A stretch of DNA of 64,000 nt from Marinomonas atlantica (GCF_001639725.1 NZ_LTAW01000005.1:1-64000); one strand, 5' to 3'. Positions 42,787 to 52,499 are shown, numbered from the stretch's first letter. Numbers and translations: made by a program. Notes: generated by a model from the letters alone, not told the origin.

Positions 42787-45072
42787 CTAATACACCATAC
42801 GCAGTTGTTTGGCTTTTTCATGGTTGTTATTAGTCCACTCAGAGATAGGTAAAGGTTTTCCAAAGTAGTATCCCTGCAACGTATCACAACCAAGCCCAAT
42901 CAAAAGGTTCGCTTGTTCTCGCGTCTCAATACCTTCCGCAATCACACTCATATTCAACGATTTAGCCAATTGAATGGTGGATTTCACAATATCTAAATGA
43001 CGTTTATCGTCGGGCAGTGGTGACACAAAACGGCGATCAATTTTTAAGATATTGGCAGGAATATCTATTAGTTGACCTAATGAGGCTTGGCCTGTACCGA
43101 AGTCATCAATTGCAATTGAAAAACCATATTGAGATAAAGCGCGCAAACGTTTGTGGATCAAAGGGTGAGTCATGACAGGACTGGTCTCAGTGATTTCCAA
43201 CTCAAGCATATCGCTTAACCAAGGGCGTTCAGACGTCAGGGACATTAACAGCGCAAAGAACACGTCATTCATCAACTCTTGACCAGCAAGGTTAAACGCA
43301 ATGGGAGTCTTGATACTTTCTTCGTGCCATGCTTCAAGCACCAAAATTAACTGACGTAGCAAGTTCTCTGCTAATTTCGGTAATAGGCCCAACTCTTCGG
43401 CCAGTTTAATAAATATAATAGGTGATATGAACGAGCCGTCATCTAAACGCCAACGGGCTAATGCTTCAAAAGAACGAATTTCACTTGAAGAGACCACTTG
43501 AGGTTGTAGCCACATTTCAATTTTATTGTTTTTGACAGCTTCAGCCAAAGCCAGCCCCAACTTGTGCTCTTGAATGAGCTTTGCTTCGAGTTGCTGATCA
43601 AAGAAAGCAATACGTTCTGCAGAAGTTGAGTACTCTAAAGCCATTTCGCAGCGTTCTAGTAATTCTTCTGAAGTTTCGCCTTCATTTTGATAGTAAGACA
43701 CGCCAATCTGATAATCGATATTGAGAATATCATCGCCAATTCGAATCTGATCTGGCAGAACCGATTTGATTAAGGTACGTAAATTACGCTGAATTAAATA
43801 CGTCTGACCGATTGGCATGAAGCAGGCGAACTTAACTCCACGCAAGCGCCCGGAGATGGTTTTGTCTGATAGCCTAGCTTGCAAAGTACGTGAAAAGTTC
43901 AAAATCACTCTATTGGCTTGTTCGCGGCCGTATTGTTTATTTAGTAATTTAAACTGGCTGATACGAATAATAAACATCGCCCCAGTGTAATAGTCAGACA
44001 CATTACGAATGCGGTGGTTAACTTGATTACAGAAATTCTGGTGATTGGGTAAACGTGTTAAAGAGTCAAAGTGAGCTAATCGAGAGTTGGTCTGTTGAGT
44101 GGTTTCAAGCTCTTCTGTTAGGGCACGTAAATGAGTGACATCCTGAAGATGTAATACATAATGTCCATGAGTTGTTAAACTCGAACGGTGTACTTCTAGA
44201 AAGCTTTTAGTATTAGATTTAAGGACACATTCGGACACATTTTTTTGCCAAAAAAAGCGGTTTGAAGTATCCGACGTTGATGCGATCCAGTCGTTAATTT
44301 TAGTGCCTTCGATGGATGCAGCCAACACACTTGGAAAAAGATCTAACGCTTTTTGGTTGAGTTTTAAAACGACCCCTTTTTTGTCGCACAGTAGGGTCGG
44401 TGTACCTGTATGTTCAAAGATTTCTTCATATAAGTCTGAATGATGATTGAGGCTGCTAGCCAAATCTTTTAGTCGGGAAATTGTATTTTTTAAAGTCAAA
44501 ATGACGCGAGAAACAGCAAGAGGTAACGCGAAATTAAGTAGGATGAAAATCATCATCTGCAAATACAGCATGCTGACACCCTCGCTTCCAGCAAGGGTGC
44601 GAGCATGGCCAAGGTTTATATACATATCTATGGCAAAGGTAAGGCAGTTCGCAAAGCTGATTAGTAAAGATGCTTTAAAACTGTAGAAAAGGCGAACAAT
44701 AAGGGGGACGAAATACAGCGTAATGACACCAAATTCGATACCAATTGGGGAAGCTGATAGAGCAATAAAGCTGATGCCAGTGACGCCTAACAACCCAATT
44801 AAAGCCATCGCTGAAAAATGATGGTAACGACGAGAACAGGAAAGTAAAAAGGTGATCAATGCAATATAGATCACTCCTAATGAAGCAAATGTAAAGCCTT
44901 CATCTGAGCCATCAAGGCGTATCACAGTATGAATAGTATAAGATGATACAACAAGTAGGCAGGCTACGAGTAATATACGTAAAGTACTGATGCGAAAACT
45001 CTCGGAGTTTCCTGATTCGCACTCTGTATCACCAATGACAAAAAATTGTTTTAAAACGTCTAAAAACATCAA
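42787..45072 (-). CDS. Membrane GGDEF-EAL protein, probable c-di-GMP phosphodiesterase
   Basis: A 761-residue protein. The first 200 residues hold about six helices (a MASE-like sensor), residues about 210-320 a PAS-like domain, then a GGDEF domain whose signature is degenerate (SGRLRGVKFACF replaces GGDEF), and a C-terminal EAL domain. The EAL motifs needed for catalysis are present: FEALARW, the E in ELEITETSP, IDDFGTGQASLGQL, the K in ILKIDRRF, AEGIE and LQGYYFGKP. So it likely degrades c-di-GMP with the GGDEF part as a regulatory domain. It is a single-gene unit. Confidence 0.88.
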   Translation of the reverse strand: MMFLDVLKQFFVIGDTECESGNSESFRISTLRILLVACLLVVSSYTIHTVIRLDGSDEGFTFASLGVIYIALITFLLSCSRRYHHFSAMALIGLLGVTGISFIALSASPIGIEFGVITLYFVPLIVRLFYSFKASLLISFANCLTFAIDMYINLGHARTLAGSEGVSMLYLQMMIFILLNFALPLAVSRVILTLKNTISRLKDLASSLNHHSDLYEEIFEHTGTPTLLCDKKGVVLKLNQKALDLFPSVLAASIEGTKINDWIASTSDTSNRFFWQKNVSECVLKSNTKSFLEVHRSSLTTHGHYVLHLQDVTHLRALTEELETTQQTNSRLAHFDSLTRLPNHQNFCNQVNHRIRNVSDYYTGAMFIIRISQFKLLNKQYGREQANRVILNFSRTLQARLSDKTISGRLRGVKFACFMPIGQTYLIQRNLRTLIKSVLPDQIRIGDDILNIDYQIGVSYYQNEGETSEELLERCEMALEYSTSAERIAFFDQQLEAKLIQEHKLGLALAEAVKNNKIEMWLQPQVVSSSEIRSFEALARWRLDDGSFISPIIFIKLAEELGLLPKLAENLLRQLILVLEAWHEESIKTPIAFNLAGQELMNDVFFALLMSLTSERPWLSDMLELEITETSPVMTHPLIHKRLRALSQYGFSIAIDDFGTGQASLGQLIDIPANILKIDRRFVSPLPDDKRHLDIVKSTIQLAKSLNMSVIAEGIETREQANLLIGLGCDTLQGYYFGKPLPISEWTNNNHEKAKQLRMVY

Positions 45073-45186
45073 GTCACTACAATCAGGTTAGGGCTACTTC
45101 TATGCATATAATGTGCGAGCCAACCAACTAACATTACAGAAAAAAACTGCTTCTGACCATCCTGAGTATGATGCAATTCACTAAAA

Positions 45187-46299
45187 TTATATTTTCAGAT
45201 CAAGACGTTTTAAGTGATTATCCCAATGCACTTCTGCGAGTTGATTTATTTGGCTGATTTTACGCTGGCGTGGTTGTGAAATCAGCTGTTTACCTGTGCC
45301 ACTGGTCAAAATAAACTCATGTTTATGTTTTGTCGCAACCAATCCGCAGACATCGCGGCAATTATCAACACCTAAGAATGTCTTGCTAGGAACATCCCAA
45401 TAGGCAACAAGGCCGCCACGAGGGGTACTGATGGCTAATGTTTCACCACTTTGATCAAAACAAACACTACCACAATATTGTTTAAAACGGGTTCTGACGT
45501 GGTCCGGCATGCCAATATAATCTAAATGGTCAGATTTTACATCTGAAAGTGCTACTAAGGGAACTTTTTCCCACGGCTCACCGTGGTATTGAAATCCTAA
45601 AGCCACCGTACCTTGTGCTGTCACATCTAGATGGCGAATACTTAACTGGTGTAAAGCATCTTCATGTTGAGCCTGATTGATTAACCTACCGTCTGATAAT
45701 GACAAATATGTTACATTTGGCTTCATTGTCTCTAAGTTTATGATTTCACGGTCATTATCAGGATGAGTTTGCAAGCCACCATTGGCAATAACCAGTGTGT
45801 CGTCAGACATCAAAACGGACTCATGAGGGCCAATTCCACCACTGCTGTATTCATTAAGAACCTCACCATCGGGCCAACGACGAGTGACAATTTTCCCCTG
45901 TCCCGTTGGATAATGATTTTCTTGGGTGATTAATTGCAAACCATCTTTGCTAAAGACTGCATGACCATAAAAGTGATGATCAGTGAGAGGCGTAATACGT
46001 TTGATTGCTTTGCCCGATAAAGGGTTAAAGAAATCGATATAAAAGCCAGGGCGTCGCGCAACAGCCCCGATTACCGAGTAAGTTGGATGAACGACTGGTG
46101 CATGGGCACGCTCTGGTAAAGGCATAGACCAACGCAATTTTCCGTTGCTACCAAATGCACCAATAAAATGAGCAGTTTTGCTTTTTGAGAAAGCTGAAAT
46201 GAACAGCTCTCCATTCGTTTCAATAGGCAAAGCCGATGCCCATGTTGGGATCGACAATGCCGCTAATGATGATGTTAAAAACGCACGACGAGAGAGCAT
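45187..46299 (-). CDS. DUF1513 exported beta-propeller-like protein
   Basis: A 370-residue protein with a Tat-like signal (RRAFLTSSLAALS) and repeated short beta segments (FGSNGKLRWSMPLP, VFSKDGLQLITQEN), as in the DUF1513 family. It is the last gene of the four-gene iron operon irpA, di-haem protein, imelysin, DUF1513, which is a recurrent set in proteobacteria. Its exact role is unknown; a periplasmic partner of iron uptake or oxidation is inferred. It starts 6 bp after the imelysin stop. Confidence 0.85.
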   Translation of the reverse strand: MLSRRAFLTSSLAALSIPTWASALPIETNGELFISAFSKSKTAHFIGAFGSNGKLRWSMPLPERAHAPVVHPTYSVIGAVARRPGFYIDFFNPLSGKAIKRITPLTDHHFYGHAVFSKDGLQLITQENHYPTGQGKIVTRRWPDGEVLNEYSSGGIGPHESVLMSDDTLVIANGGLQTHPDNDREIINLETMKPNVTYLSLSDGRLINQAQHEDALHQLSIRHLDVTAQGTVALGFQYHGEPWEKVPLVALSDVKSDHLDYIGMPDHVRTRFKQYCGSVCFDQSGETLAISTPRGGLVAYWDVPSKTFLGVDNCRDVCGLVATKHKHEFILTSGTGKQLISQPRQRKISQINQLAEVHWDNHLKRLDLKI

Positions 46300-46305
46300 G
46301 ATTGG

Positions 46306-47361
46306 TTAATCTCCATCTCGGCTATTGAAGCCAATCTGGAATCCTAATGCGGTCACTAAATTGGTCAGCTGGGTTTGGCTGTTTGAGATAGCACGAACCA
46401 AAGGTTTCGCCAACGCGACACGCTTATCTTGCGAATACTCACCCGTGAAGTAATCTTGTGGAAGTTGCAGCGCCAATTTCAAACTGTCTGATAAGGCTGC
46501 TTCTAGTGCTTTGGCAAGCTCAGGTTGTTCCGCACTGGCAGCATCGTAAAGAGAAGGTTGACCAACATGGTACAGCGCACGATAGGCTTTTAAATTGGTG
46601 ATGATTACAGCTAACGACGCTTCACTGCGATAAAACTCAGCGAGCTTTAGGTTGGGGCGATCTTTGTAGCCAATCGGGGTTTCAAGCTTCGCGTCTTTTA
46701 CCACAGACATGTGTTCAAGCCATTGTTGAACTAACTGTTCTAGTACTAAATGCTCAGGTGTTACGCTGGCGCCTTCTTCCGGGTAGATCCAGTCTGTTGC
46801 TTTACTTTGCTGCCATTGGCTTAGAACATCCTCCGTTGTTTTAGCATGATGGCGGCTAATCGCTTCTAATACTTCACAATCACTTTTGCGCTGAATAACA
46901 TTGAAGTCCCCATGAAAAAGTAGTGACTCAATCGCCGTCATGCCGCGCACAGCAATGCTGGCTGATGTCCAAAATTTGGGTGCCGCCATCATACTCGGAT
47001 CAGAGCTTAGATTGCGCAATTGGCGCTGGGTAACGCCTTTCTTGTCGGGCCAGTATTCATACGCGTAATAACGCATGAAATATGTGACAGGGCCAAAGTT
47101 TAGCCACTGAACTTGTTGCCAATCACTAATGTTTTGCCTAAAAGCCATTTGAGCCGCTGATAATGTTGCGTTAGACGGAGCGGCACACAGCGCATCAGTT
47201 GCATCGGCTAATTGATTGGCGCTAGAGCTGAATTGTTGGTACTTCGGCACAATGTACTGAGATTGAATTTGCTCAAGTGTAGTATCCCATTGATCAGCAA
47301 ATACTGAGGTGCCTGCCAGCATGGTAAGGGAAGCGGCAATAACTTTTTTAAGACATAGCAT
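46306..47361 (-). CDS. Imelysin-family periplasmic iron-regulated protein
   Basis: A 351-residue protein with signal peptide (cleavage near SVFA/DQ) and the imelysin fold. The conserved segments WQQVQWLNFGPVTYFM and GMTAIESLLFHG (GxHxxE-like region) are present. It is the second imelysin gene of the operon, beside the lipoprotein irpA. The start codon overlaps the stop of the di-haem gene (ATGA), so they are translationally coupled. Imelysins belong to iron acquisition systems (established), probably by binding iron in the periplasm. Confidence 0.87.
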   Translation of the reverse strand: MLCLKKVIAASLTMLAGTSVFADQWDTTLEQIQSQYIVPKYQQFSSSANQLADATDALCAAPSNATLSAAQMAFRQNISDWQQVQWLNFGPVTYFMRYYAYEYWPDKKGVTQRQLRNLSSDPSMMAAPKFWTSASIAVRGMTAIESLLFHGDFNVIQRKSDCEVLEAISRHHAKTTEDVLSQWQQSKATDWIYPEEGASVTPEHLVLEQLVQQWLEHMSVVKDAKLETPIGYKDRPNLKLAEFYRSEASLAVIITNLKAYRALYHVGQPSLYDAASAEQPELAKALEAALSDSLKLALQLPQDYFTGEYSQDKRVALAKPLVRAISNSQTQLTNLVTALGFQIGFNSRDGD

Positions 47362-48707
47362 CAGAGTGACTCCAAAAATCTAACAAATAAAGCGCGTTGT
47401 TTAGCGTTAAGGGACTTGTAAGCTTTTTTACTAGCCTGGGCTTCGCCACCGTGCCAAAGAATAGCTTCTTCAATAGTGCGCGCACGACCATCGTGAAGAA
47501 AGCCGTTACGACCAGAAACAGACTCAGATAAGCCTATCCCCCATAGCGGAGCAGTTCGCCACTCCTGCGGTGAAGCGTTAAATACGGGAAAACCATTGGC
47601 GAGCTCAGACCCCAAATCGTGCAAAAGCATATCAGTAAACGGATAAAAGTCTCTATGACTTAAGGTAGTAAACTTTGATAAGCCTGTTGTAAGTTTAGGA
47701 ATATGGCAGCTACCACATTCCAATTGATCAAATATCTGCTTGGCATCTTTAAACCACGCTTGATCTAAATTACGCATAGCTGGTGGCATGCTGAGTGCCA
47801 CATAGGTATCCAGCACCGCCATTTGTTCTTTACTGACTTCTAAGCCATCAAGATGTTGACTGTTTCCGTTAGGTGCTTGCATACAGTCAGTTTGTGCAAC
47901 CGTGCAGTCACCACTGGGAAAGGGAAATAGTTCTGTCGATAAGCCAAGATCCCCATTAAAAGCAGACTGGTTTTGTTCATTCAGTGAGGAAACGCTTGCT
48001 TTGTGGCCAAAACGTCCGAGTAGCCTATCGTCATCGCGTTCGATCCAATTAGCTTTACCGCTGATGCCATTCTGATCAAGATCATCTGGGTCAGCATTCT
48101 CAAGAATGAGCGAGTCGGGTACTAAGTCCAGTAGCCCCATGCCAACCAGAGGCGGCGAAACACGCATAGAGAAACCGGTTGTTTCTTGAAAATCACCGTG
48201 GTTCAACGATAGCCATTCAAGCGAGGGATTGCGCAATGTCACTTGAGAGCCGTCGTCAAATGTCTCAATGGATTCTTGCCAATGGATACGATAATCGCCT
48301 TCGGTTTTAACATTCGTCGCACTGAGAGGGTGAAACTGGCGGCCATACATATAATCGCCAATCACGCGATCAGGCGCAGCTTTATCAGAGTTTCCTAAGC
48401 GAATAAAGAAAGAAGGAACGTCACTGCCCAACTGGTCTGTTGTCGGAGCATGACCGCGGCCACTGTTTACGTGACAACTGTGACATGAGCGAGCGTTAAA
48501 GTGTGGCCCTAAGCCATCGCTGGCGGTAGTAGAAGAGGGCGCCGGTACCCAAAGACGCTCAAACATGCTTTGCCCTAGATAAAAAGCTTGCTTCTCCGTA
48601 GCACTAATATTGGGAAATGGCTGTTGATACGCTTTACTATCAGCAAGAGCGAAAACACTGTATAAGCATGCGAACAATGGAATTAAGAAACTATAGCATC
48701 GAGTCAT
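47361..48707 (-). CDS. Di-haem c-type cytochrome (DHOR/thiol oxidoreductase-like)
   Basis: A 448-residue exported cytochrome with signal peptide (cleavage near VFALA/DS) and two haem c sites: CHSCH in residues about 75-80 and CGSCH near residue 315. MSPPLVGMGLLDLVPD-like and DGRARTIEEAILWHGGEA regions are typical of the di-haem oxidoreductase family found with imelysins. It may oxidise Fe(II) or reduce a ferric ligand in the iron uptake route. ATG 48707 begins the signal peptide; an in-frame TTG 15 bp upstream is less likely. Confidence 0.88.
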   Translation of the reverse strand: MTRCYSFLIPLFACLYSVFALADSKAYQQPFPNISATEKQAFYLGQSMFERLWVPAPSSTTASDGLGPHFNARSCHSCHVNSGRGHAPTTDQLGSDVPSFFIRLGNSDKAAPDRVIGDYMYGRQFHPLSATNVKTEGDYRIHWQESIETFDDGSQVTLRNPSLEWLSLNHGDFQETTGFSMRVSPPLVGMGLLDLVPDSLILENADPDDLDQNGISGKANWIERDDDRLLGRFGHKASVSSLNEQNQSAFNGDLGLSTELFPFPSGDCTVAQTDCMQAPNGNSQHLDGLEVSKEQMAVLDTYVALSMPPAMRNLDQAWFKDAKQIFDQLECGSCHIPKLTTGLSKFTTLSHRDFYPFTDMLLHDLGSELANGFPVFNASPQEWRTAPLWGIGLSESVSGRNGFLHDGRARTIEEAILWHGGEAQASKKAYKSLNAKQRALFVRFLESL

Positions 48708-48774
48708 AATCGTAACGCTCAAACGGCAAAAGGGGTGACTGAGTCACCCCTATAAAAACCTCAACAAGTATTCT

Positions 48775-50067
48775 TTAGAATACAGAGCTTGGGTTATCTA
48801 AGCTGTCAGAACCTTCAAGTGCGATGCCTTCAAGGTTCAACGCGCGAATCACTTCTTCAGTGGTGCGTGTTTGATCCACAAGTGAGTCAACAAAGTTCTG
48901 AACAAGCGCATTACCGCCAGCGTTGTTCATTGCAATCAATACATCAAACGTCTGACCTTGCTTAGCTGCGTCCACCATAGCTTGGCCTGCGGCTTCTGTA
49001 ACATCAAGGTCTGCTTTCATTTCAACATCCAAAGCAGGATTTTTTTCAGCAACTAGAGCAGACAGTGACGGGCCTTTAACCCAGCTACCATCGACACGTT
49101 GATATTCACCAAGGTAAACGTTTTTAATGCCTTTGGCATCGTAGTAGTGTGACCAATGGGTATTATCAGAAAAACAATCGTGCTCTTCTTCAGGGTCATG
49201 CAACATCAAGCCAAGCTTAGTACGCTCTCCACCGAGTTCACCATACGCCAAACTGCCCATTCCGGTTAAAATGGTGCTTAGACCTTCTTCAGGAGATTGC
49301 TCTTGTAGCGCAGTACGTGCTTCGCCACCGTCTTTCCAAGCATCAGCCATGTATTCTAGGTCGGAAACCAAAAGCGCTGTTACAGCAGCTAAGTATTGAC
49401 GACGACGATCACAGTTACCGTTACTGCAGTTGTCTAGGTCGTAATCTGAAGCAGGGCGTTCACCCGCACCTGGTTTTGTGCCATAGAGATCTTGGCCCCA
49501 TAGCAAAAACTCAATCGCGTGGTATCCACTTGCGACGTTTGCTTCAATGCCATCTGCTTCTTGTAGTGAATCAGCAATTAATTCAGGTGTGATGGTTGTC
49601 GCATCGACCGTTTTACCGCCGATGACTAATGAAGAATTAGCGACGACGTTGGCAGTATAAAGCGGGTTAAGATCTGACTCTGATCCATAAGACGACGCAG
49701 AGACGTAGTCAATTAACCCCTCGTCCAGTGGCCAAGCATTTACTTTGCCTTCCCAGTCATCAACGACGGCATTGCCAAAACGATACACTTCGGTTTGCTG
49801 ATATGGAACGCGTGCAGCAATCCATGCATCTTTCGCAATTTGCAAGTTTGCTTCCGTTGGCTCATCTAAAAAAACATCAATAGAGGACTGTAGTGCTTGT
49901 GCTGTCGTCAAAGAGTCGCCGTATGCGGCTACTGCGATGTCGGCATATTGATCGACAACGGAACTAGCTGAAAGCGCAACATCATCAGATTTAACAGACT
50001 GAGTACCGCATGCAGTTAGCAGACCTGCAGCAACAAGTGCGGCAATCGGGGTCAATACTTTTTTCAT
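48775..50067 (-). CDS. IrpA-like imelysin lipoprotein
   Basis: A 430-residue lipoprotein; the signal ends in LLTAC, so Cys 20 is lipidated. The imelysin core is seen in AYGDSLTTAQALQSSID and ASGYHAIEFLLWGQDLYG, the GxHxxE motif thought to bind metal. It heads the operon irpA, di-haem cytochrome, imelysin, DUF1513. A Fur box lies 47-65 bp upstream. The role in iron uptake is established for the family. The tail includes an acidic segment. Confidence 0.9.
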   Translation of the reverse strand: MKKVLTPIAALVAAGLLTACGTQSVKSDDVALSASSVVDQYADIAVAAYGDSLTTAQALQSSIDVFLDEPTEANLQIAKDAWIAARVPYQQTEVYRFGNAVVDDWEGKVNAWPLDEGLIDYVSASSYGSESDLNPLYTANVVANSSLVIGGKTVDATTITPELIADSLQEADGIEANVASGYHAIEFLLWGQDLYGTKPGAGERPASDYDLDNCSNGNCDRRRQYLAAVTALLVSDLEYMADAWKDGGEARTALQEQSPEEGLSTILTGMGSLAYGELGGERTKLGLMLHDPEEEHDCFSDNTHWSHYYDAKGIKNVYLGEYQRVDGSWVKGPSLSALVAEKNPALDVEMKADLDVTEAAGQAMVDAAKQGQTFDVLIAMNNAGGNALVQNFVDSLVDQTRTTEEVIRALNLEGIALEGSDSLDNPSSVF

Positions 50068-50113
50068 TAATTACTGCTCCATATGCAAAATAATGTTGCA
50101 ACAGCTTATTAGA

Positions 50114-50132
50114 AATGAAAATGATTATCAAT
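50114..50132. promoter_or_regulatory. Fur box upstream of the irpA operon
   Basis: AAATGAAAATGATTATCAA, read on the minus strand as TTGATAATCATTTTCATTT, matches the 19-bp Fur consensus well. It lies 47-65 bp upstream of the irpA start, as expected for repression by Fe-Fur. Confidence 0.75.
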
Positions 50133-50233
50133 GGTGCTTTCGTCTCTTTCTGGAAATAATGTTGATATAACGCAATAAATGCAAAAAAGATCTAAATTTC
50201 AGCAGTGCTATACGCATTAAGCGTTACAGCGTG

Positions 50234-50809
50234 TTACTCACAGGTTACACCGAATTGACTCAGTGATTCTGTGGATAACGGATATTGACAACTGGCATCA
50301 CGAAAGTGATTACCTGTTTCCCAAGAGATCGAGACACTTTCCGGTGAGCTTTGTTGATAACTTGGAATGAAGCGATATGAAGCCAATACTTCAATCTCAC
50401 TATTTGGCCCTAATTCAACAGAATGGCCTATTAAACGCTGACGCGTTGCAGGGTCATATAAAGTGTAATCAGTAGTGTACTCTCGGTTGCCGCTTTCATG
50501 TTCAAAATACAGCCAAATTTTTCGGTAGGTTACCGATTCTCTGCTGGGGTTTTTCAACGTGAATTTCGTGAAAATTTGCTGAGGCATGGTCAAAGATTGA
50601 CTGGCTTTCATAAAGCCCGTGCTTGCATCTTGGTTTTTCCAAGGGCTACCAGCACCAAAAGAGATGGTCGTAAGTTCAATGTTAGCTTTGGCAACAGAGT
50701 TGCTTGCAAACGCCAGCAGATCTTTGGTTGGTGCATAAAGCCCGACAATGATGGCTGCGATTGCAAAATAGAAGGTTTTACCGCGTAAATAGTGGACTAA
50801 AGCGTTCAT
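50234..50809 (-). CDS. SOS-box-controlled membrane-anchored protein of unknown function
   Basis: A 191-residue protein with one N-terminal transmembrane segment (FYFAIAAIIVGLYAP) and a periplasmic beta-rich domain (IFTKFTLKNPSRESVTYRKIWLYFEHES). Two cysteines near the end could form a disulphide. I do not recognise a family. AGGTGA precedes ATG 50809. Its promoter holds an exact LexA-type palindrome 14 bp upstream of the start, overlapped by a second partial one, so it should be induced by DNA damage. Nothing in the sequence names its job. Confidence 0.72.
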   Translation of the reverse strand: MNALVHYLRGKTFYFAIAAIIVGLYAPTKDLLAFASNSVAKANIELTTISFGAGSPWKNQDASTGFMKASQSLTMPQQIFTKFTLKNPSRESVTYRKIWLYFEHESGNREYTTDYTLYDPATRQRLIGHSVELGPNSEIEVLASYRFIPSYQQSSPESVSISWETGNHFRDASCQYPLSTESLSQFGVTCE

Positions 50810-50822
50810 AGATTCACCTATA

Positions 50823-50838
50823 CTGTATCGATATACAG
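50823..50838. promoter_or_regulatory. LexA (SOS) box, with partial second box
   Basis: CTGTATCGATATACAG fits CTGT-N8-ACAG exactly. It is followed at 50841-50856 by CTGTATATAAAATCAG, a second near match. The position is directly upstream of the gene ending at 50234. Confidence 0.8.
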
Positions 50839-51118
50839 TACTGTATATAAAATCAGCTAAAGTGTGCAAGGTTTTTCTTGACGAATTCTTGAAGCTGCGT
50901 GGTTGTTGATGCAGAGCGAAGCATCCAAAGAAAATGCTAAAAAACGCTTGATTTAAAAAATATCATTGATTTTTAAAGGAAAAAATGGAATTCCCACAGT
51001 GTTTTTCACGGTTTCTGTGGAAATAAACTGGAACGCCTTTTGCTATGCCCAGTTGCACAATGCAGGCATAATTTCTGTCGCTTATGTATAATGCCCATCC
51101 ACAAAAATAGGGGTAATA

Positions 51119-52300
51119 ATGGAACATTTCGACGTCGTCATCATTGGAGCTGGAGCATCAGGCTTATTCTGCGCAGCGCAAGCAGGCTACCGTGGCCGTA
51201 AAGTATTGGTGTTAGATCATGCCAATAAAGCCGGTAAAAAAATCCTCATGTCTGGGGGAGGGCGTTGTAATTTCACCAATTTAGACGCTGCCCCAAAACA
51301 CTTTTTGTCTGAAAATCCACACTTTTGTATCTCTGCATTAAAGCGATACACCTCCTATGACTTTGTTGAATTAGTAGACAGACATGGGCTTGAATACGTC
51401 GAAAAAGCACCCGGACAATACTTTTGTGAGCATTCTGCGAAAGATTTGCTCACCATCTTGCTAACCGAGTGCGAATGGTCTGGCTCAGAAATTCGCCTAG
51501 ACACCAAAATCAACACAATTAATAAGCTAGAAAATGGCTTTAAATTGGCCACAAGTGGGGGACAAATTCAGTGTGAATCACTGGTTGTGGCTACCGGCGG
51601 TTTATCCATTCCGACACTCGGTGCAAGTGGTTTCGGTTATCAAATCGCAGAGCAATTTGACCTAAAGCTTTTACCGCGCCGTGCCAGTCTCGTGCCGATC
51701 ACAATCCAGCCGATCATGAAAGAAAAGTTATCCACACTCTCTGGTATAAGTCTTGACATCGAAGCCACAGCGAATGGCGTGACCTTCAAAGAGCCGATGT
51801 TATTTACCCATCGTGGTATTAGCGGTCCCGCCATCTTGCAGATCAGTAATTTCTGGCAGCCGGGTGATGAACTGCAATTAAACCTCTTGCCAGACATGGA
51901 TCCCGATGCCCACTTTAAAACACTGCGCCAAGACAAACCGAAGCGTGCGCTAGAAACTGAACTTAACAGCTTATTACCAAAACGATTTGTTGAAGTGATG
52001 AAACAAGACGTCCCTTGGATGACCAAACCTATGGCTGAATTATCCAATGAGCAATTGGCGCAAGTGATCCAATACTTAACGCACTTTGATGTGCAACCCA
52101 ACGGCACGGAAGGCTACCGTACCGCCGAAGTGACGCTGGGTGGTGTCGACACCAACGAAGTCAGCTCCAAAACCTTTGAATGCAACAATGTAAAAGGGTT
52201 ATACCTAATAGGGGAGGTGCTAGACGTCACCGGCTGGCTAGGGGGCTACAACTTCCAGTTTGCATGGTCATCGGGCTTTGCCGCAGGACAGTTTGTTTGA
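51119..52300 (+). CDS. BaiN/HI0933-family flavoprotein
   Basis: A 393-residue NAD(P)/FAD oxidoreductase of the HI0933/YhiN/BaiN family. It has the FAD loop VVIIGAGASGLFCAAQAG at the start, KILMSGGGRCNFTN, a second dinucleotide stretch VVATGGLSIPTLGASGFGY, and the closing EVLDVTGWLGGYNFQFAWSSG. Substrates are unknown for most members. It is a single chromosomal gene; the integron remnant begins directly after it. Confidence 0.9.
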   Translation: MEHFDVVIIGAGASGLFCAAQAGYRGRKVLVLDHANKAGKKILMSGGGRCNFTNLDAAPKHFLSENPHFCISALKRYTSYDFVELVDRHGLEYVEKAPGQYFCEHSAKDLLTILLTECEWSGSEIRLDTKINTINKLENGFKLATSGGQIQCESLVVATGGLSIPTLGASGFGYQIAEQFDLKLLPRRASLVPITIQPIMKEKLSTLSGISLDIEATANGVTFKEPMLFTHRGISGPAILQISNFWQPGDELQLNLLPDMDPDAHFKTLRQDKPKRALETELNSLLPKRFVEVMKQDVPWMTKPMAELSNEQLAQVIQYLTHFDVQPNGTEGYRTAEVTLGGVDTNEVSSKTFECNNVKGLYLIGEVLDVTGWLGGYNFQFAWSSGFAAGQFV

Positions 52301-52320
52301 TGGTGGGTTTAATAAATTAA

Positions 52321-52486
52321 ACCGTTAACTATTTAATTGCACCGTTAACTTTCTCCGGTTTCCATTAAATTAGACCGTTAACTTTTCAGCTCCAATTCTC
52401 TTCAAATCGCCTCAGTGCTTGATGCACTGGGGCTTTCAGTGTTTTCTTATCAAAATCCCGCCAAAAATGGAATTAGAGTGTTAACT
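52321..52486. repeat. Cluster of four short repeats, possible element end
   Basis: ACCGTTAACT occurs at 52321-52330, 52341-52350 and 52374-52383, and a variant (GTGTTAACTTT) at 52477-52486. The flanks are also similar (AAATTAGACCGTTAACTTTT against GAATTAGAGTGTTAACTTTT). Multiple short repeats of this sort mark the ends of IS21-like and Tn7-like elements. A hairpin (CAGTGC-TTGAT-GCACTG, 52413-52429) lies between the third and fourth copies. No transposase is present. Confidence 0.6.
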
Positions 52487-52499
52487 TTTGAGATTCACA

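Noticed and set aside
52321..52486. CRISPR array from repeated GTTAACT motifs
   Set aside because: Repeats are only about 10-20 bp, spacing is irregular (20, 33, 103 bp) and no cas gene is near.
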